From positions 34,337,596-34,401,595 of the forward strand of contig CM068582.1 in the NCBI GenBank assembly GCA_035048485.1: a stretch of DNA of 64,000 nt. The letters run 5' to 3'. Within the stretch, counting starts at the first letter, position 1. Each line of letters opens with the position of its first letter. The translations under genes and the position numbers were made by a program. Of the stretch, positions 45,001 through 53,845 are shown in pieces. The notes beneath the pieces are model-generated. The model was not told where the DNA came from, searched no databases, and saw only the letters and a list, made by a program, of their open reading frames with translations. Origin of the DNA: Pteria penguin. Taxonomy: Eukaryota > Mollusca > Bivalvia > Pterioida > Pteriidae.

Positions 45001-47374
45001 GTTTCGTATGTTGTAAGATGGATAATTTTTTAACTGTAAAGTGTAACATAATGGTGTTAGATATCCACATAACACTTAGCATCTTTTTCTACATACATAT
45101 TTATTTACTTTTTGTGGTAAATTTATGTAGAGTTAATTGAATATTTTAGTTGAAGTGGGAAGAACCTGATGAAGAAGCTTTGGTTGACTTCATGGTGAAT
45201 CAGAAAAATTTCAGGTAAATATTGTCATGAGGACAGGAGGTTTAGATTAGAGCTTTTTGCTGTATCTGTTTAACTTTTCTGTGTCTTTTTACCAATTAGT
45301 AATCGCCATTGTATCATTCATATAACAGATAAGTATTAGTTGTAGAATATATTCTGATAAATTTGAAATATACCCTAAATTTTACCAATTTAATAAATCT
45401 TGTATTACAGTGAGGAAAGAATTCGAAATGGAGTAAAGAAATTACAAAAAGCCAAACAAGGAACAACTCAGGGTAGACTAGACTCTTTCTTTTCTGTTGT
45501 TGCCCCTGCTCATTCTACAAAAAGAAAGGTAAGTCTGTGCATAGAATACTTTTTTATTTCACAAAACATTAGATATATGAAAAATAAAACAAGTTATTAT
45601 GGCTAGTGATTGTCAGATCAGTGTCATATTCTTCCAGGGGTCTGTGATAGCCTATTTCTCTATTTTTGTCTGGTATACTGAATGTTCCTCATTGACTGCC
45701 TCTCAGTATATAAGTACTTACCTTATTATTATGGCTAGTAATTGTCAGATCAGTGTCATATTGTTCCAGGGGTCTGTGATACTGATAGCCTATGCCTATA
45801 TCTCTATTTATACCCCCACAAACAAAGTATATAGGAATCAACCTGTCCATCTGTTCACATTTGTCCAGGCTATAACTTCTTACCCCCTTGTTGGATCTGG
45901 ATAATGTTTTACACAATTGTTGCCCATGACCCAAGGTCATGTCTTCAAGGTAAAGGTCACAGTGCATACATAACCAAAATCCTTGTCTTGGCCATACTTC
46001 TTACTGCCAAGTTGAATTATTATCCAGGATAATATTTCACACAACTGTTGTCCATGACCCAAGGGTGTGTCATAACCTTGACTCAAGATCGTATCACCAA
46101 GGTCAAGGTCACAGTACACACTTGGTCGGAATCCTTGTCTGGGCCATAACTCCTTACTGCTATGTTGGATCTGGATAATATTTCACGCAATTGTTGTACA
46201 TGACACAAGACTGTGTCATGACTTCCACCCAAAGTCATATCTTCAAGGTCACCGGCACAGTGCAAACATAGCCAAAATCCTTGTCCAGGCCATAACTTCT
46301 TACTGCCCAGATGGATTTGGATAATGTATCACACAATTGTTGTCCCTGACCCAAGGGTGGGTCATGACTGACTCAACATCATATCTCCAAGGTCAAGGTC
46401 ATAGTGCACACATTTTCAAATCCTTGTACGGGCCATAGCTCCTTACTGCTATGTAAGATCTTGATAATATTTCACACTATTGTTTCCATGATCCAAAGGT
46501 GTGTATCACATTGTACAGAGCATGTTGTCTGTCTGTGTGTCTGTCCTACTGCCTTTCCATGAAACTTGTCCTGGCCATAACTTCTTCCTTTTACTTTGGA
46601 GGAAGATCAAATTTTACACAATTGTTGTTCATGACCCAAGGGTGTGTCATGACCTAAACCAAGGTCATATCTACAAGGTCAAGGTTGCAGTGTATACATC
46701 TTGTCTGGGCCATAAATTCTTCATGTTACATTGCTGGAAGACTATATTTTACACAATTTTCTTCCATGACCCAAGAAGGTGTAATGACCTTGAACTAAGG
46801 TCATATCTACAAAGTCAAGGTCAGAGTGCACACAAACCAGATTGTTCTCATTCGTTATACTTCAGAATGTACAAGTGGGTCATTACACTTATACCAGTGA
46901 TGTATCTTGGGATGAATTATTGCATGTTTCAACTTTGTTGCCACAGGGGGGTATTTGTCCTGTTGGGACAGCTCTAGTTTTTGTCTGGTATAATGAATGT
47001 TGCTCATTGACTTTCTCTCAGTATCTATAAGCACTTGCCTTATCTTTTAGTATGTTTCTGTGCATTGCATCAGACAGACACTTGCAATTTAAATGCCATA
47101 CCCTTCATGTGACCTAAAACAAGAATCAAACAAGCAGTAGTAAAGACTTCATAATGTGGACTATAATTAGTGGAGATTTTATATATTTTTGTGAGCATGC
47201 TGGTTCCTCTGTAAAGATCTTTCAAGTTTGATGACTTGTTTGTTAGCAGTGCCACATGTATTGAAAAGCTTTGAGTAATCAAACCAAATGTTTTGATTTT
47301 TATAGATTGAAAACCAGAAGGGTGGATCAGCGAAAAAGAAGGCAAAAGGAGGTGGCTTTAAACGACCGAAGTAA
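26968..47374 (+). CDS. FEN1: FEN1, flap endonuclease 1 (13 coding exons)
   Basis: Structure-specific 5' flap endonuclease that trims Okazaki-fragment flaps and acts in long-patch base-excision repair with PCNA. Exons: 26968-27049, 35028-35130, 35271-35373, 36963-37026, 37267-37376, 37686-37822, 40616-40682, 41124-41255, 41460-41492, 44111-44164, 45150-45214, 45411-45528, 47306-47374. Total 1137 nt, 378 aa plus TAA (human 380). The N-terminus [10 protein letters not shown] begins with the invariant MG, whose free glycine amine is part of the active site. Metal ligands D34, D86, E158, E160, D179, D181 and D233 are all present at the human numbering. The PIP box QGRLDSFF is at 337-344, and a basic tail ([13 protein letters not shown]) closes the protein. 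LLGCDYC has Cys232 where human has Ser. Intron 1 is 8 kb and transposon-filled. Confidence 0.97.
27261..27695. repeat. Fold-back sequence, arms of about 115 bp
   Basis: Left arm 27261-27372 is the imperfect complement of right arm 27577-27695. Shared blocks include TCGCTGTGGTAGAT, GTAGCAGTTCATCTC and CCTTTGACAC. Loop of about 200 nt. In FEN1 intron 1, 200 bp after exon 1. Confidence 0.75.
28039..28409 (+). pseudogene. Decayed coding repeat with possible zinc-finger start
   Basis: First part reads [20 protein letters not shown] then [10 protein letters not shown], resembling the TTF/BED-like front end of hAT-type or C17orf113-like proteins (tentative). A second frame from 28272 reads [20 protein letters not shown] and ends YEIEMKYK stop, like the tail of the copy at 6318-6722. 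More relic coding ([16 protein letters not shown]) precedes 28897, where a transposon interrupts. Confidence 0.35.
28897..30913. mobile_element. 2-kb inverted-repeat transposon, copy 1
   Basis: Ends TAGCGTTTTATCTAAAGC and (complement) TAGTGTTAAATCTAGGATTC. Three GCGCCATGCCCTT units near the left end and three TGCCCTTT/GCGCCCTTT motifs near the right. Non-coding. About 2.0 kb, clearly homologous over its whole length to 31421-33419. Target duplication not clear. Confidence 0.75.
31122..33917. mobile_element. hAT-type element with perfect 8-bp TSD, host of nested copy
   Basis: Left TAGTGATGAAACGATTATC, right complement TAGTAATGCAGAATCGGAC. Both ends are rich in CGATTATCGATCATCGAT-like words. 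Target duplication CTCAAATC at 31114-31121 and 33918-33925 is exact. About 2.0 of its 2.8 kb is another transposon; the host part left is only about 0.8 kb and non-coding. Confidence 0.8.
31421..33419. mobile_element. 2-kb inverted-repeat transposon, copy 2 (nested)
   Basis: Same ends and internal order as copy 1: TAGTGTTTTATCTAAAGC left, complement TAGTGTTAAATCTAGGATTC right. Same GCGCCATGCCCTT cluster with small substitutions. Lies wholly inside the hAT element. Confidence 0.75.
34022..34315 (-). pseudogene. Non-LTR retrotransposon C-terminal fragment (zf-RVT type)
   Basis: 97-codon ORF with [40 protein letters not shown] and LYNNLR: the zinc-binding C-terminus common after invertebrate non-LTR reverse transcriptases. 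No RT domain adjoins. A shorter related piece lies at 50590-50660. Confidence 0.7.
34330..34925 (-). mobile_element. Element with 145-bp tandem core, copy B (3.3 units, reverse)
   Basis: Complement of copy A with the same ends: the right edge reads GTGCACCCGTTAGCGGTGCC and the left edge GCGTATTATGCTATACCGCT. FEN1 intron 1. Confidence 0.8.
35028..35130 (+). CDS. FEN1: FEN1 exon 2 (aa 28-61)
   Basis: [20 protein letters not shown] with metal ligand D34, then GETT. Phase 2 end at ACTAG/GTAGG. Confidence 0.96.
35271..35373 (+). CDS. FEN1: FEN1 exon 3 (aa 62-96)
   Basis: [20 protein letters not shown] then YVFDGKPP with metal ligand D86. Preceded by TTCTTTTCAG; phase 0 end. Confidence 0.97.
35920..36560 (+). 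repeat. Tandem repeat, four units of about 170 bp, FEN1 intron 3
   Basis: Each unit carries GGCACACAATAATTT, AAGGATTTTTGTGAT, TTTTACCTGATGCTA and ACAGAGTTACAGG; starts near 35925, 36104, 36283 and 36448. Degenerate and non-coding. Confidence 0.7.
36567..36632 (+). mobile_element. SINE 3' tail fragment, plus orientation
   Basis: GTAGATGCCATCACCATATA then TGTAAAACAATAATCAATAA is the complement of the SINE tail copies; 5' truncated. FEN1 intron 3. Confidence 0.65.
36963..37026 (+). CDS. FEN1: FEN1 exon 4, start of helical cap (aa 97-117)
   Basis: [20 protein letters not shown]: the basic helical gateway/cap region through which the flap is threaded. Phase 1 end. Confidence 0.93.
37267..37376 (+). 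CDS. FEN1: FEN1 exon 5 (aa 118-154)
   Basis: [20 protein letters not shown] then [11 protein letters not shown], matching human EKFTKRLVKVTKQHNDECK. Phase 0 end. Confidence 0.96.
37686..37822 (+). CDS. FEN1: FEN1 exon 6, catalytic core (aa 155-199)
   Basis: [20 protein letters not shown] and [10 protein letters not shown] carry metal ligands E158, E160, D179 and D181. Phase 2 end. Confidence 0.97.
37968..38230 (-). mobile_element. 270-bp AAGCTGTGTTTG repeat family copy (reverse)
   Basis: Reads CCCTGGATCTATAAATCAGG at the left and TTAGCTTGTTT at the right, the complement of the plus copies. It includes a TTTG tetranucleotide run. In FEN1 intron 6. Confidence 0.65.
38238..38424 (+). repeat. 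Dispersed repeat also present at 11925-12107
   Basis: CTGATCCTCAGATGAGACAG, GGTCCTGTGTCACAGTA, TTGGACAAAATTATGAAG and CAGGTACCACAA follow the order of the other copy. Confidence 0.55.
38490..38640 (+). repeat. Dispersed GACCAGGTGCCCGGGAGGAG repeat fragment
   Basis: Phrases AATTCAGAGGTGAGACCAGG, TGAGCATCCCCTGTTTGGCT and GTCACACCCGCCG form a short GC-rich block unlike its surroundings; recalled as a recurrent bivalve repeat, not verified here. Confidence 0.4.
38960..39412 (+). repeat. Tandem repeat, three units of about 150 bp, FEN1 intron 6
   Basis: Units start with CATTTTCTCTYTGAAGGTTT and carry GATGGATTAAAYTGATATTG, TTCRAATATGGGTGTG and GAGTTATTGCCCTYGAACAT. Confidence 0.75.
40616..40682 (+). 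CDS. FEN1: FEN1 exon 7 (aa 200-222)
   Basis: [20 protein letters not shown]; follows human KKLPIQEFHLSRILQELGL in position and spacing. Phase 0 end at GTAGGT. Confidence 0.93.
41124..41255 (+). CDS. FEN1: FEN1 exon 8, helix-2-turn-helix (aa 223-266)
   Basis: [20 protein letters not shown] and PKRAYDLI: metal ligand D233 and the GIGPKRA DNA-binding H2TH motif. Phase 0. Confidence 0.97.
41460..41492 (+). CDS. FEN1: FEN1 exon 9, 33-nt micro-exon (aa 267-277)
   Basis: [11 protein letters not shown], equal to human KYPVPENWLHK. Only 11 codons, with clean TTTTACAG and GTAAGT borders. Confidence 0.92.
41658..41890 (-). mobile_element. 270-bp AAGCTGTGTTTG repeat family copy (reverse)
   Basis: CTTCCAGATTAATAAATCAG, GACCTCTTGACCATGACC and a decayed right end; FEN1 intron 9. 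Confidence 0.55.
43140..43304 (+). CDS. Small unrecognised ORF, 54 aa
   Basis: Reads [20 protein letters not shown] and so on to KVQL stop. Good start context (AAAATGGC), mixed hydrophilic composition, no low complexity. No known family recalled. May be a relic of an inserted gene; real translation is doubtful. Confidence 0.15.
   Translation: MAAEKVFRSPTKFNVDVKDDGMDKTEFYIECMKNKLSRTYLGRFYSKSTDKVQL
43917..44108 (+). repeat. Local tandem repeat, about 60-bp unit
   Basis: AGTGATGCAAGGGGTCTAGA, AGTGATGCAAGGGGTTTAGA, AGTGTTGCAATAGTTCTGG and AGTGATGCAATGGGTCTAGG follow at roughly 60-bp steps, ending directly at the acceptor of FEN1 exon 10. Confidence 0.7.
44111..44164 (+). CDS. FEN1: FEN1 exon 10 (aa 278-295)
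   Basis: [18 protein letters not shown], matching human EAHQLFLEPEVLDPESVE. The frame requires the donor GTTGGT directly after GAT. A second GT four bases downstream (GTAACA) looks stronger but would shift the frame. Confidence 0.9.
44196..44986. mobile_element. TA-flanked element with 27-bp inverted ends
   Basis: Left ACGTGTTTACTCGAATATAA and TACACAC; right end complement CTGTATTTACTTGAATATTA then TACACAC. TA lies directly outside both ends, as in Tc1/mariner/pogo insertions. It contains GTGGCGGATTTAGAGG, typical of another MITE. No transposase seen. FEN1 intron 10. Confidence 0.55.
45150..45214 (+). CDS. FEN1: FEN1 exon 11 (aa 296-316)
   Basis: [20 protein letters not shown] then F; equals human [21 protein letters not shown]. 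Phase 2 end. Confidence 0.95.
45411..45528 (+). CDS. FEN1: FEN1 exon 12, PIP box (aa 317-356)
   Basis: [20 protein letters not shown] followed by the PCNA-interacting box QGRLDSFF at 337-344, then a TKRK basic patch. Consensus GTAAGT donor. Confidence 0.96.
45595..45809 (+). repeat. Tandem duplication of about 130 bp
   Basis: The phrase GGCTAGTGATTGTCAGATCA occurs at 45601 and again near 45732. The first unit is continuous through CTCTATTTTTGTCTGGTATA. The second is broken at CTCTATTT by the element at 45810 and resumes TTTTTGTCTGGTATAATG at 46978. Confidence 0.7.
45810..46977 (-). mobile_element. GACCTTGACC tandem-core element, copy 2 (reverse)
   Basis: Full copy in FEN1 intron 12, running from GGGGGTAT at the left edge (read on the minus strand) to CTAGAGCTGTCCC at the right. 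It interrupts the second unit of a local 130-bp duplication, so the neighbouring first unit preserves the empty site. Confidence 0.75.
47306..47374 (+). CDS. FEN1: FEN1 exon 13, basic C-terminus (aa 357-378)
   Basis: Ends [13 protein letters not shown] then TAA; the family's lysine-rich nuclear-localisation tail. Acceptor TTTTTATAG. Confidence 0.93.
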   Translation: MENQKGGSAKKKAKGGGFKRPK

Positions 47375-47761
47375 ATTTGCATAGGACATTGTGGGATCAC
47401 AGTTCATCATTTTAGATATTTCTCTCTTGCGCAGAAGAAATATAAAGTGTTGTTTGTTTACAATACATATCTTTCTCCCATGTATGGCATTGTTTGTATA
47501 ACAATTCCTACCTCTGTTGCCTGGTGAACTTCAAAAGTCAAAACAGTCAGATAAACAGATCTGAAAAACAGAATTCAAACATTCAATGTGAATTGAAAAA
47601 ATGGGTTCTTTCCTGTACTTATTGAGATCATGTTTTTATTTTGACTCGCTGAATTCATTGTTAGTTTTATATTGTTTCACTGCTTGAAACATGAAAACCA
47701 TCTCAAAATTGTGTTTTGTTGAAGGCTGTGATACAATTTGCAATGCACTAGTTCTTGATGT

Positions 47762-47767
47762 AATAAA
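47762..47767 (+). terminator. Candidate polyadenylation signal of FEN1
   Basis: AATAAA about 390 nt after the FEN1 stop codon. It is the first canonical hexamer I see on this strand after the stop; use is inferred. Confidence 0.45.
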
Positions 47768-47997
47768 ATGACCCAAGATATAATGAGTTTTGCGCTTATT
47801 TCTGAATAGAATTGCATATAAAGGATCTCTGTTGAAATTAAATTGGGGTTTTTTTTTGGGGGGGGGGGGTGTCTGTCGTCTGCCACATGTGTGTTTGAAT
47901 TGCCTTTACAAAAGACAGAATTCCTTGGAAATCCTTAAAAATTTTGCTGTCTGTATGCTTTATGGTCATGGTGTGCATTGAAATGTAAGAAAATACA

Positions 47998-48262
47998 TTG
48001 ATTGATTATTGTTTTATATCGCTGCACGATTATTTCAACTATATGGTGATAGCTGATGCATGGCATAGAAATTTATACCTTGGCAACACACCCACCCGAA
48101 GCAGTAAAGAATTTTTACATGTCATGTTTTCTATGACTCGGGACCTTGGTTTTTACTGTCTCATCCAAAAGACAGAACACCAGTGTGCCCATGGCGGGAA
48201 TCAAACCCAGGACTTTTAGGTCTCAAGCTGAGCACCTCATCCACTGGGCAATACAGGCTTTA
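47998..48262 (-). mobile_element. tRNA-derived SINE, copy 3
   Basis: Same family downstream of FEN1: head CCAGTGGATGAGGTGCTCAG and GGTTTGATTCCCGCC, tail AATCAATC. A possible 8-bp duplication AAAATACA flanks it (47990-47997 and 48263-48270). Confidence 0.8.
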
Positions 48263-48333
48263 AAAATACAAACTCAGTAGTTTTTTAACACATTTCATGG
48301 TATGTTACTCATTACTCTAGGATATTTTCAGTG

Positions 48334-48403
48334 ATGGATGACTCCTTGACTTACGGTCCAATATATTCCCGGTTCCCGCAAGAGGAGGAGGTATGCAATG
48401 AAG
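48334..48403 (+). CDS. Possible first coding exon of an unrecognised gene
   Basis: ATG after TATTTTCAG, reading MDDSLTYGPIYSRFPQEEE then VCNE. Candidate donors are GTATGC at 48391 and GTTTGT at 48404; the latter ends in phase 1. No downstream exon identified and no family recognised. Unspliced it stops after 34 codons. Confidence 0.2.
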
Positions 48404-49865
48404 GTTTGTTCCTTTCCAAGAGATGAGGGCAATTTCAAGGAGGATATTTTGGTGAAGGAAATACGACGTATCAGACGTGTTAATGATGTATAGGCAACTT
48501 TATTTTCAGCTGCTCTGCAAATAGAATTCTAGTTTTCCATGATTGTAAACAAGTTCTATGACTCGAGTTCCGGAAATTATGTAGTCTCTCGTCTGCCAAG
48601 TCATGGTCGATCCATTGTCAGGATATTAAGGAAGAACCACCAGTTTCTTTGACAAAATTTATGTTGATGCTTTTCTCTCATTTGTACTGCAGATTTTCCC
48701 ATTGGACACTGCACACAAGTTTATAATTGAAATAGTGGTGCAGTAGCGTTAAAAAAAAATAAAGCAGTAAAACAGAATAATGTCAAATATGTAGAAAGCG
48801 AAGTGGAACTTTAGGGTACCCGTTTTAACCTTCAATATTATACGAGTGTGATCACAACGGCTTCTTGTTTTTGGCAATGGGACAAAATGCAGCATGTTAT
48901 CCTGCAGTACTGGGAGTCGCAGCGACATAGAATTCTATATTGGATTTAAAATATTGTTTATAGCAGTTGGGGTTTTCGGTGTTTCACCATTATATATCAC
49001 AGTCGGGTTTCGGGGTTAAATGCTGCATTGAAACTGGCTTTACCGAGAGTTGGTTTGAATCTCGGATAGGGTCTGAAGGTCAATCGAAAGACCGGACAGT
49101 GTACTTGCTGAAGATCAGTTGGAAGGTCGCACAGATTATTTGCCGAAGATCGAACAGTGTAGCGGATTAAAGTCTGTGGTTTTCTTTGGGTGTTTCGGTT
49201 AACCTCCATCACATACAATGTGCAGTCATCATATATCGTATCAAAGATGTCAACAGAAATTGGAAGTGAGTATATTCAAGTGGTACTCGGAATATAGACT
49301 AAAAGAAACTTCGGATGAGCCGATGATTAAGGAAAAAGACCGTACGAAAGACATTCTCTGAATTCAACTTCCTGTATTTTTTCAGTCGTACTTGAGCTCC
49401 CTTTTTTATGTCAATTTCGAATGGCGACACTTGGGAATCACTTTGACCGTCATTCGTCTGACTGTTTGCTTTTCAGTTTGTGGTTAACATCCCTTTTTAG
49501 TTAACATGAGCCGAAGTCTAAAGTAAACTATCAACATGACGCTTGATATTTTCGACTTCTTTGTCGGAAGCAGGGAAATGATTTTGATGAAACTTGGTAT
49601 GGATGAAGTATTTAAGGTAGCATACAAGTGTTGCTGTTCTTTATACCAGCCCTTTCAAGGGGCAGGTCCAGGGCGTGGCGACTTAGACCCTTCTTTCACA
49701 ATCTTTAGACTGGCTGCATAGATTGACAAACCAAATGCATCAGTGATCTAGTAGTGTGTCGTAAGAAGTATTTTCCATGGTTCCATTCCAAAATAAAAAA
49801 TTTTGACGTCTTCAGATGGGGCATATGCTACGATGCCTGCTTATACGGGAATTAACTCTGAATGA
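48404..49865. other. Intergenic, no recognised gene
   Basis: Apart from the candidate mini-exon at 49247, ORFs here lack recognisable domains and no repeat family from the window occurs. Confidence 0.45.
49247..49265 (+). CDS. Possible alternative first exon
   Basis: AAGATGTCAACAGAAATTGG then AA and a consensus GTGAGT donor: MSTEIG in phase 1, the same phase as the 48404 donor of the preceding candidate. Very short, so support is weak. Confidence 0.15.
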
Positions 49866-50230
49866 CGAAAAGACCCTTGGACCAAGGTCATATCTGCAAG
49901 GTCACATTTCATATGACAGGTAAATCTTTGTCCGGGTCAGAACTTTTTACCACTTGTATGGATTTGAATGATATTTCACAGAATTGTTGCCCCATACCTA
50001 AGGTTGTGTCATGACCTTGAACCAAGATCATGTCTGCAAGATGAAGGTCACAGTTCATATGATGTGTAAATCTGTCTTGGCCATAGCTGTTTACTCCATG
50101 CATGGAATGAATAATATATCACAGAATTTATGCCCAAAACCTAAGGTTGAGTCAAGGTAAAAGTCACAGTGCATTTGATGGGTAATTTCTTGTCCGTACC
50201 GTAACCTTTTACCCCTTGCATGGATTTGAA
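49866..50230 (-). repeat. GACCTTGACC-type tandem core, partial
   Basis: About 2.5 degenerate units with GTCATGACCTTGAACCAAG and the NTTTGTCCGGGNCANAACTTTTTACC phrase seen in copy 2, without the defining ends. Confidence 0.6.
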
Positions 50231-50811
50231 TACAAATATTGGGAAAGTAACACAATGTTCTTCGAAGTCACTGCAGCACTTGAAAAAATGTCATTTCTTA
50301 ATTTACTCTTAACCATACTTTGCTTTACTTCTATGATGCCAAGCAAAACCTGAGGAACATTGTAATTTTACACAGTTTCCTTATTAATATTACCTGCATG
50401 GTTTGACACAGTTCTCAAAGGTTTCTTGTGAATATTCATTAATTCAATAATTTTAAAGTATCCTCACTACAATAAGTCCATTAAAATTTTCTATGAAAAA
50501 TGAAATAATTTTGACGGGCGTTGCTCTTGTATGTTTTCTGTGGTTTTCAAAGTGTATGAGAACGGTTTAGAATGATGTGTTGTTTTGGGTTCAATTTCTA
50601 AGTAAAATATTTGAAAAAGGAGTCGGTCATTAGAGAAAATTCTGATACTTTTGAAGTTCTCATTTACTCAGGGTGAGCCATTTAGGCCTGTTGTTTAGGT
50701 ATATCTGCAGGCGACTCGTATTCCTTGAAATATTACACTATTGTTGAAAGGAAGAAAATTATTTATGTGAGCGACAATTCCGTATAAAAATGTCAGAAAT
50801 CTGTTCATCTA

Positions 50812-51060
50812 TAGTGGCGGATCCAGGATACCTGAAAAGGGGGCCTCACATGTGAAACAGAAACTCGAGCCACTCAGCTATTTTGTGTGCCAAGTTTGGA
50901 GTGTTACTCATTATTTCTGATTTCAGTCTAATTAAAATTCGATTATAATATGTGTGCACACAAGGTTTGAGTATTTTCAGCCTTATCATCTAGATATGCC
51001 TTGTAAATTAGTAGCGAAAAGGGGGCCCCGGGCCTCCCTCTAAATTCGCAACTGCCCTAG
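50812..51060. mobile_element. Possible MITE with GTGGCGGATCCAGG end
   Basis: AGTGGCGGATCCAGGATACC at the left; the complement of the right edge reads AGTTGCGAATTTAGAGGGAG with GGGGGCC blocks on both sides. Inverted ends are degenerate. Confidence 0.4.
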
Positions 51061-53845
51061 TAAGTTCCTGATGAAGCATTTTTGAAAGCTTCTGAACATC
51101 AATCCGTCATGTCGTATTGTCATGTGATCTATTAATATTTCATAGCGAACCTTGAGGACCCTTTTATGAATTAGAAATGTCGAAATAATCTTAAATGTTG
51201 GCACCAGTTGTGTATGAGCAATCTACATTATTCATACGAATTATAACGAAACAATGATAAGGTGCATGTATATTTTCAATTAAAAAATTTTGAAAAAAGA
51301 ACAATTCAAGAGATCGGTTTTCTAATGTATCTTGAGCTGCATAATGATAATCTACATCTTCTCGTAAAGTACAACAGGTACATGTAGATATCATAAAATA
51401 AAAAGAAAAGAACCATCAAAATGCAACACGATACGAACTTGTATACTATTCCTAGCGTGCAAATTAAATTTTTATGCTCGTACAAAAGACGTCGAGGATG
51501 TATTGATAACGTTTCGACATAAAAGACTGCCAAAATTCCCCATGTGAAAAAATCTGACCTCTCCACATTGATGCATCCTATGATATTGTGAATGAGCGCT
51601 TCTCTTTTTTTATGCAGCTACAGGATTAATAAATCTTGTGCGGTTTATAAACATGGTTGACCCAATTGTGTAACAAGCCTCATTGAGGAAATCTTGAGGT
51701 TTAAATCGTCTGTTGACACTGCTTTTGAATCTTTCTTGCCATTCATGGTGCGGCTTCTTGGGGTAAAAACTTTTTGAGCTTATCCATCAAATATTGAAAG
51801 ATCTGGGCCACCTCCATTATTGTAGTGTGTTTTAAAAGCATAATTTTCTGGTTCTTTAGTTTGAGAAAGTCTGCACTAAGAGTTTATACCAATACGTTTC
51901 ATTTTAATTTTATATATATCAAAGACGTTGAAATGATTACTTCTGCTTTGAAAAGGGTAAATGAGTACACAACGTTTGGAATATTGTTGCAAACATGCAT
52001 TTCATCAAAGGAAAATTAAACGAATGGTTTTGAATGTAGGACATCAAATAATACTTAAGTAAAAAGTGTGCGTTGTTAACGCTATACACATATAATTCAA
52101 GTGGTTTGTCTCATGGAAGCTAGAATTATTCTTCCTCCGTATTAATTCAAGCCCCGATATGTAAAACAGACTTATGAAATATATTTAACACAAAATTTTA
52201 AAACTTTCATGAAATTTATATTTTATAAACTGGTAATGGATATGGTTAATACATTTTATAGGGTATATTATATTTGTCCCCCTTGTTTAGTGATTAGCTC
52301 ATTTATATGTAACCGCAGGAGATATTTTCATATCATGACCCCTAAAAGCAATAGGCATCGTCCTCTTATCGGAAGGAGTATGTGTAGATAGTTTGACGGC
52401 CCTAGCCCAAGCGAATCATTCTGTATCCTGTTTTATCATTTTATCAGTGAGTAATATGCGACCTTGACCTTTGACCGCTGACCTTGTGAAAAATAGACGT
52501 AGTGTGTGTATCTAGCTTGACGATCGTATCCCATATGATTTGATGTGCATCATGTCTACAAGTTTCAACAGCAAGGTTTAACGTCCGTCTGTGACGTATG
52601 AAACGACATTTATGTTCAAATTTTCCTTCGAAGGGGATTTGTAACTCCAGTAACCTCCTCCTTCTTTGCCCTCTGGACCTGGCAGAGATGAGCACAAGCG
52701 TGTTCGTGACAAGAATGCTCCATTTAAGCATTCCTAGCCGTCCATGTATTGCAAGGAAGCTCGAGCGAAATTTAAAAGACGCACTACCACATTAAATGTA
52801 CGAAAAATTCTTGAATACTGCGCCAAGTAACAGACTAATCGTATTGATGATGTATTGAATTGATATAAGAAATACAAATAAATCGTAAACTCGAAAAAGA
52901 AAATAGTTTTAACCCGAACGCGCTCAAGAATTGTCTTTGATCATGAACATGTTGATGTGGGTATGTGATTTCAGTAATAGATTTCAAGCGAGTTATTACC
53001 ATTGCACTAAATGCATTTCTGTTAGCGTGTAAATTGTTTTTATCGCAATCTGAATTAAGCCTAACACATTAGTATAATATTGTAAAGGGAAAATCGCATG
53101 GTCTAGCCAACTGTTATGTTATTGTTAGAAAGACAACTTGGACGAAGGGCCTTTCCGGCTCGAGTGCTTGTCGAAAAGGCCCGCGAAACTCCGATTGTTC
53201 TTCCGAATATTTTCTCAGTCAGCATCACGCATGCGCGGATAAGTCATATTTCTTTATGTGGAGTGGCGAAATAAATAACACCGCCGCCTTTCTGAAGTTA
53301 AAAAATATATAACATATATACCATGGAATTATTTCGTTCAAATGTTTTGGGGCTGGAAAGAAAGTAATTGGTTAAGGTCTACATGTATGAATAGGACAGT
53401 TATCTCTCCTGTAAATATTCTGTGGTCAGACTGCATTATTGAGCTATTGCCGTCCTCTGCTCGTCAGCATGTTGCATAACCTGCGAAGCATAACGCCACT
53501 CTGGGACCACCTTTACGGTCGTCTGTTCGTCTGTTTGATATGCTCCTGTATTAAAAAATCTGCAGACATGTGTTCTGTGCATCGTTACATGAAATTATGA
53601 AATAAACGTTTCTCTAAATATTAACAAAAAATAAAGAAGGGATGAATAAAAAACATCACTTAACAAATAATAATAGCTATCAGGTTAATATCCAATGAAC
53701 TGTAAGAAAGATAAGATTTTGGTCAAAAATTACTTTCCCGCATAAAAACAAATGAACATCTACAACGTAAAGCGAATGAATGAGGTACCATTGTATGTTG
53801 TTTATATTATGATTATCAGTTGTAACTGACTTAAACAAGTCGTTA
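51061..53845. other. Intergenic, mostly unassigned
   Basis: No coding region recognised. Contains GACCTTGACCTTTGACCGCT at 52461, an 8-bp perfect hairpin at 53147-53182 and an NRF1-like CGCATGCGCG at 53228. ORFs of 60-95 codons at 52444-52795 overlap on both strands and match nothing I know. Confidence 0.45.
53228..53237. promoter_or_regulatory. NRF1-like palindrome
   Basis: CGCATGCGCG in a locally CpG-rich stretch (53140-53290). No gene start is seen next to it, so promoter function is speculative. Confidence 0.25.

Noticed and set aside
46501..46977. 158-codon plus-strand ORF
   Set aside because: Runs through the degenerate tandem core of the GACCTTGACC element at 45810-46977; repetitive and without a domain.
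52444..52795. Overlapping ORFs of 95 (minus) and 65 (plus) codons
   Set aside because: No homology I can name, no splice or promoter context, and overlapping frames on both strands suggest chance.
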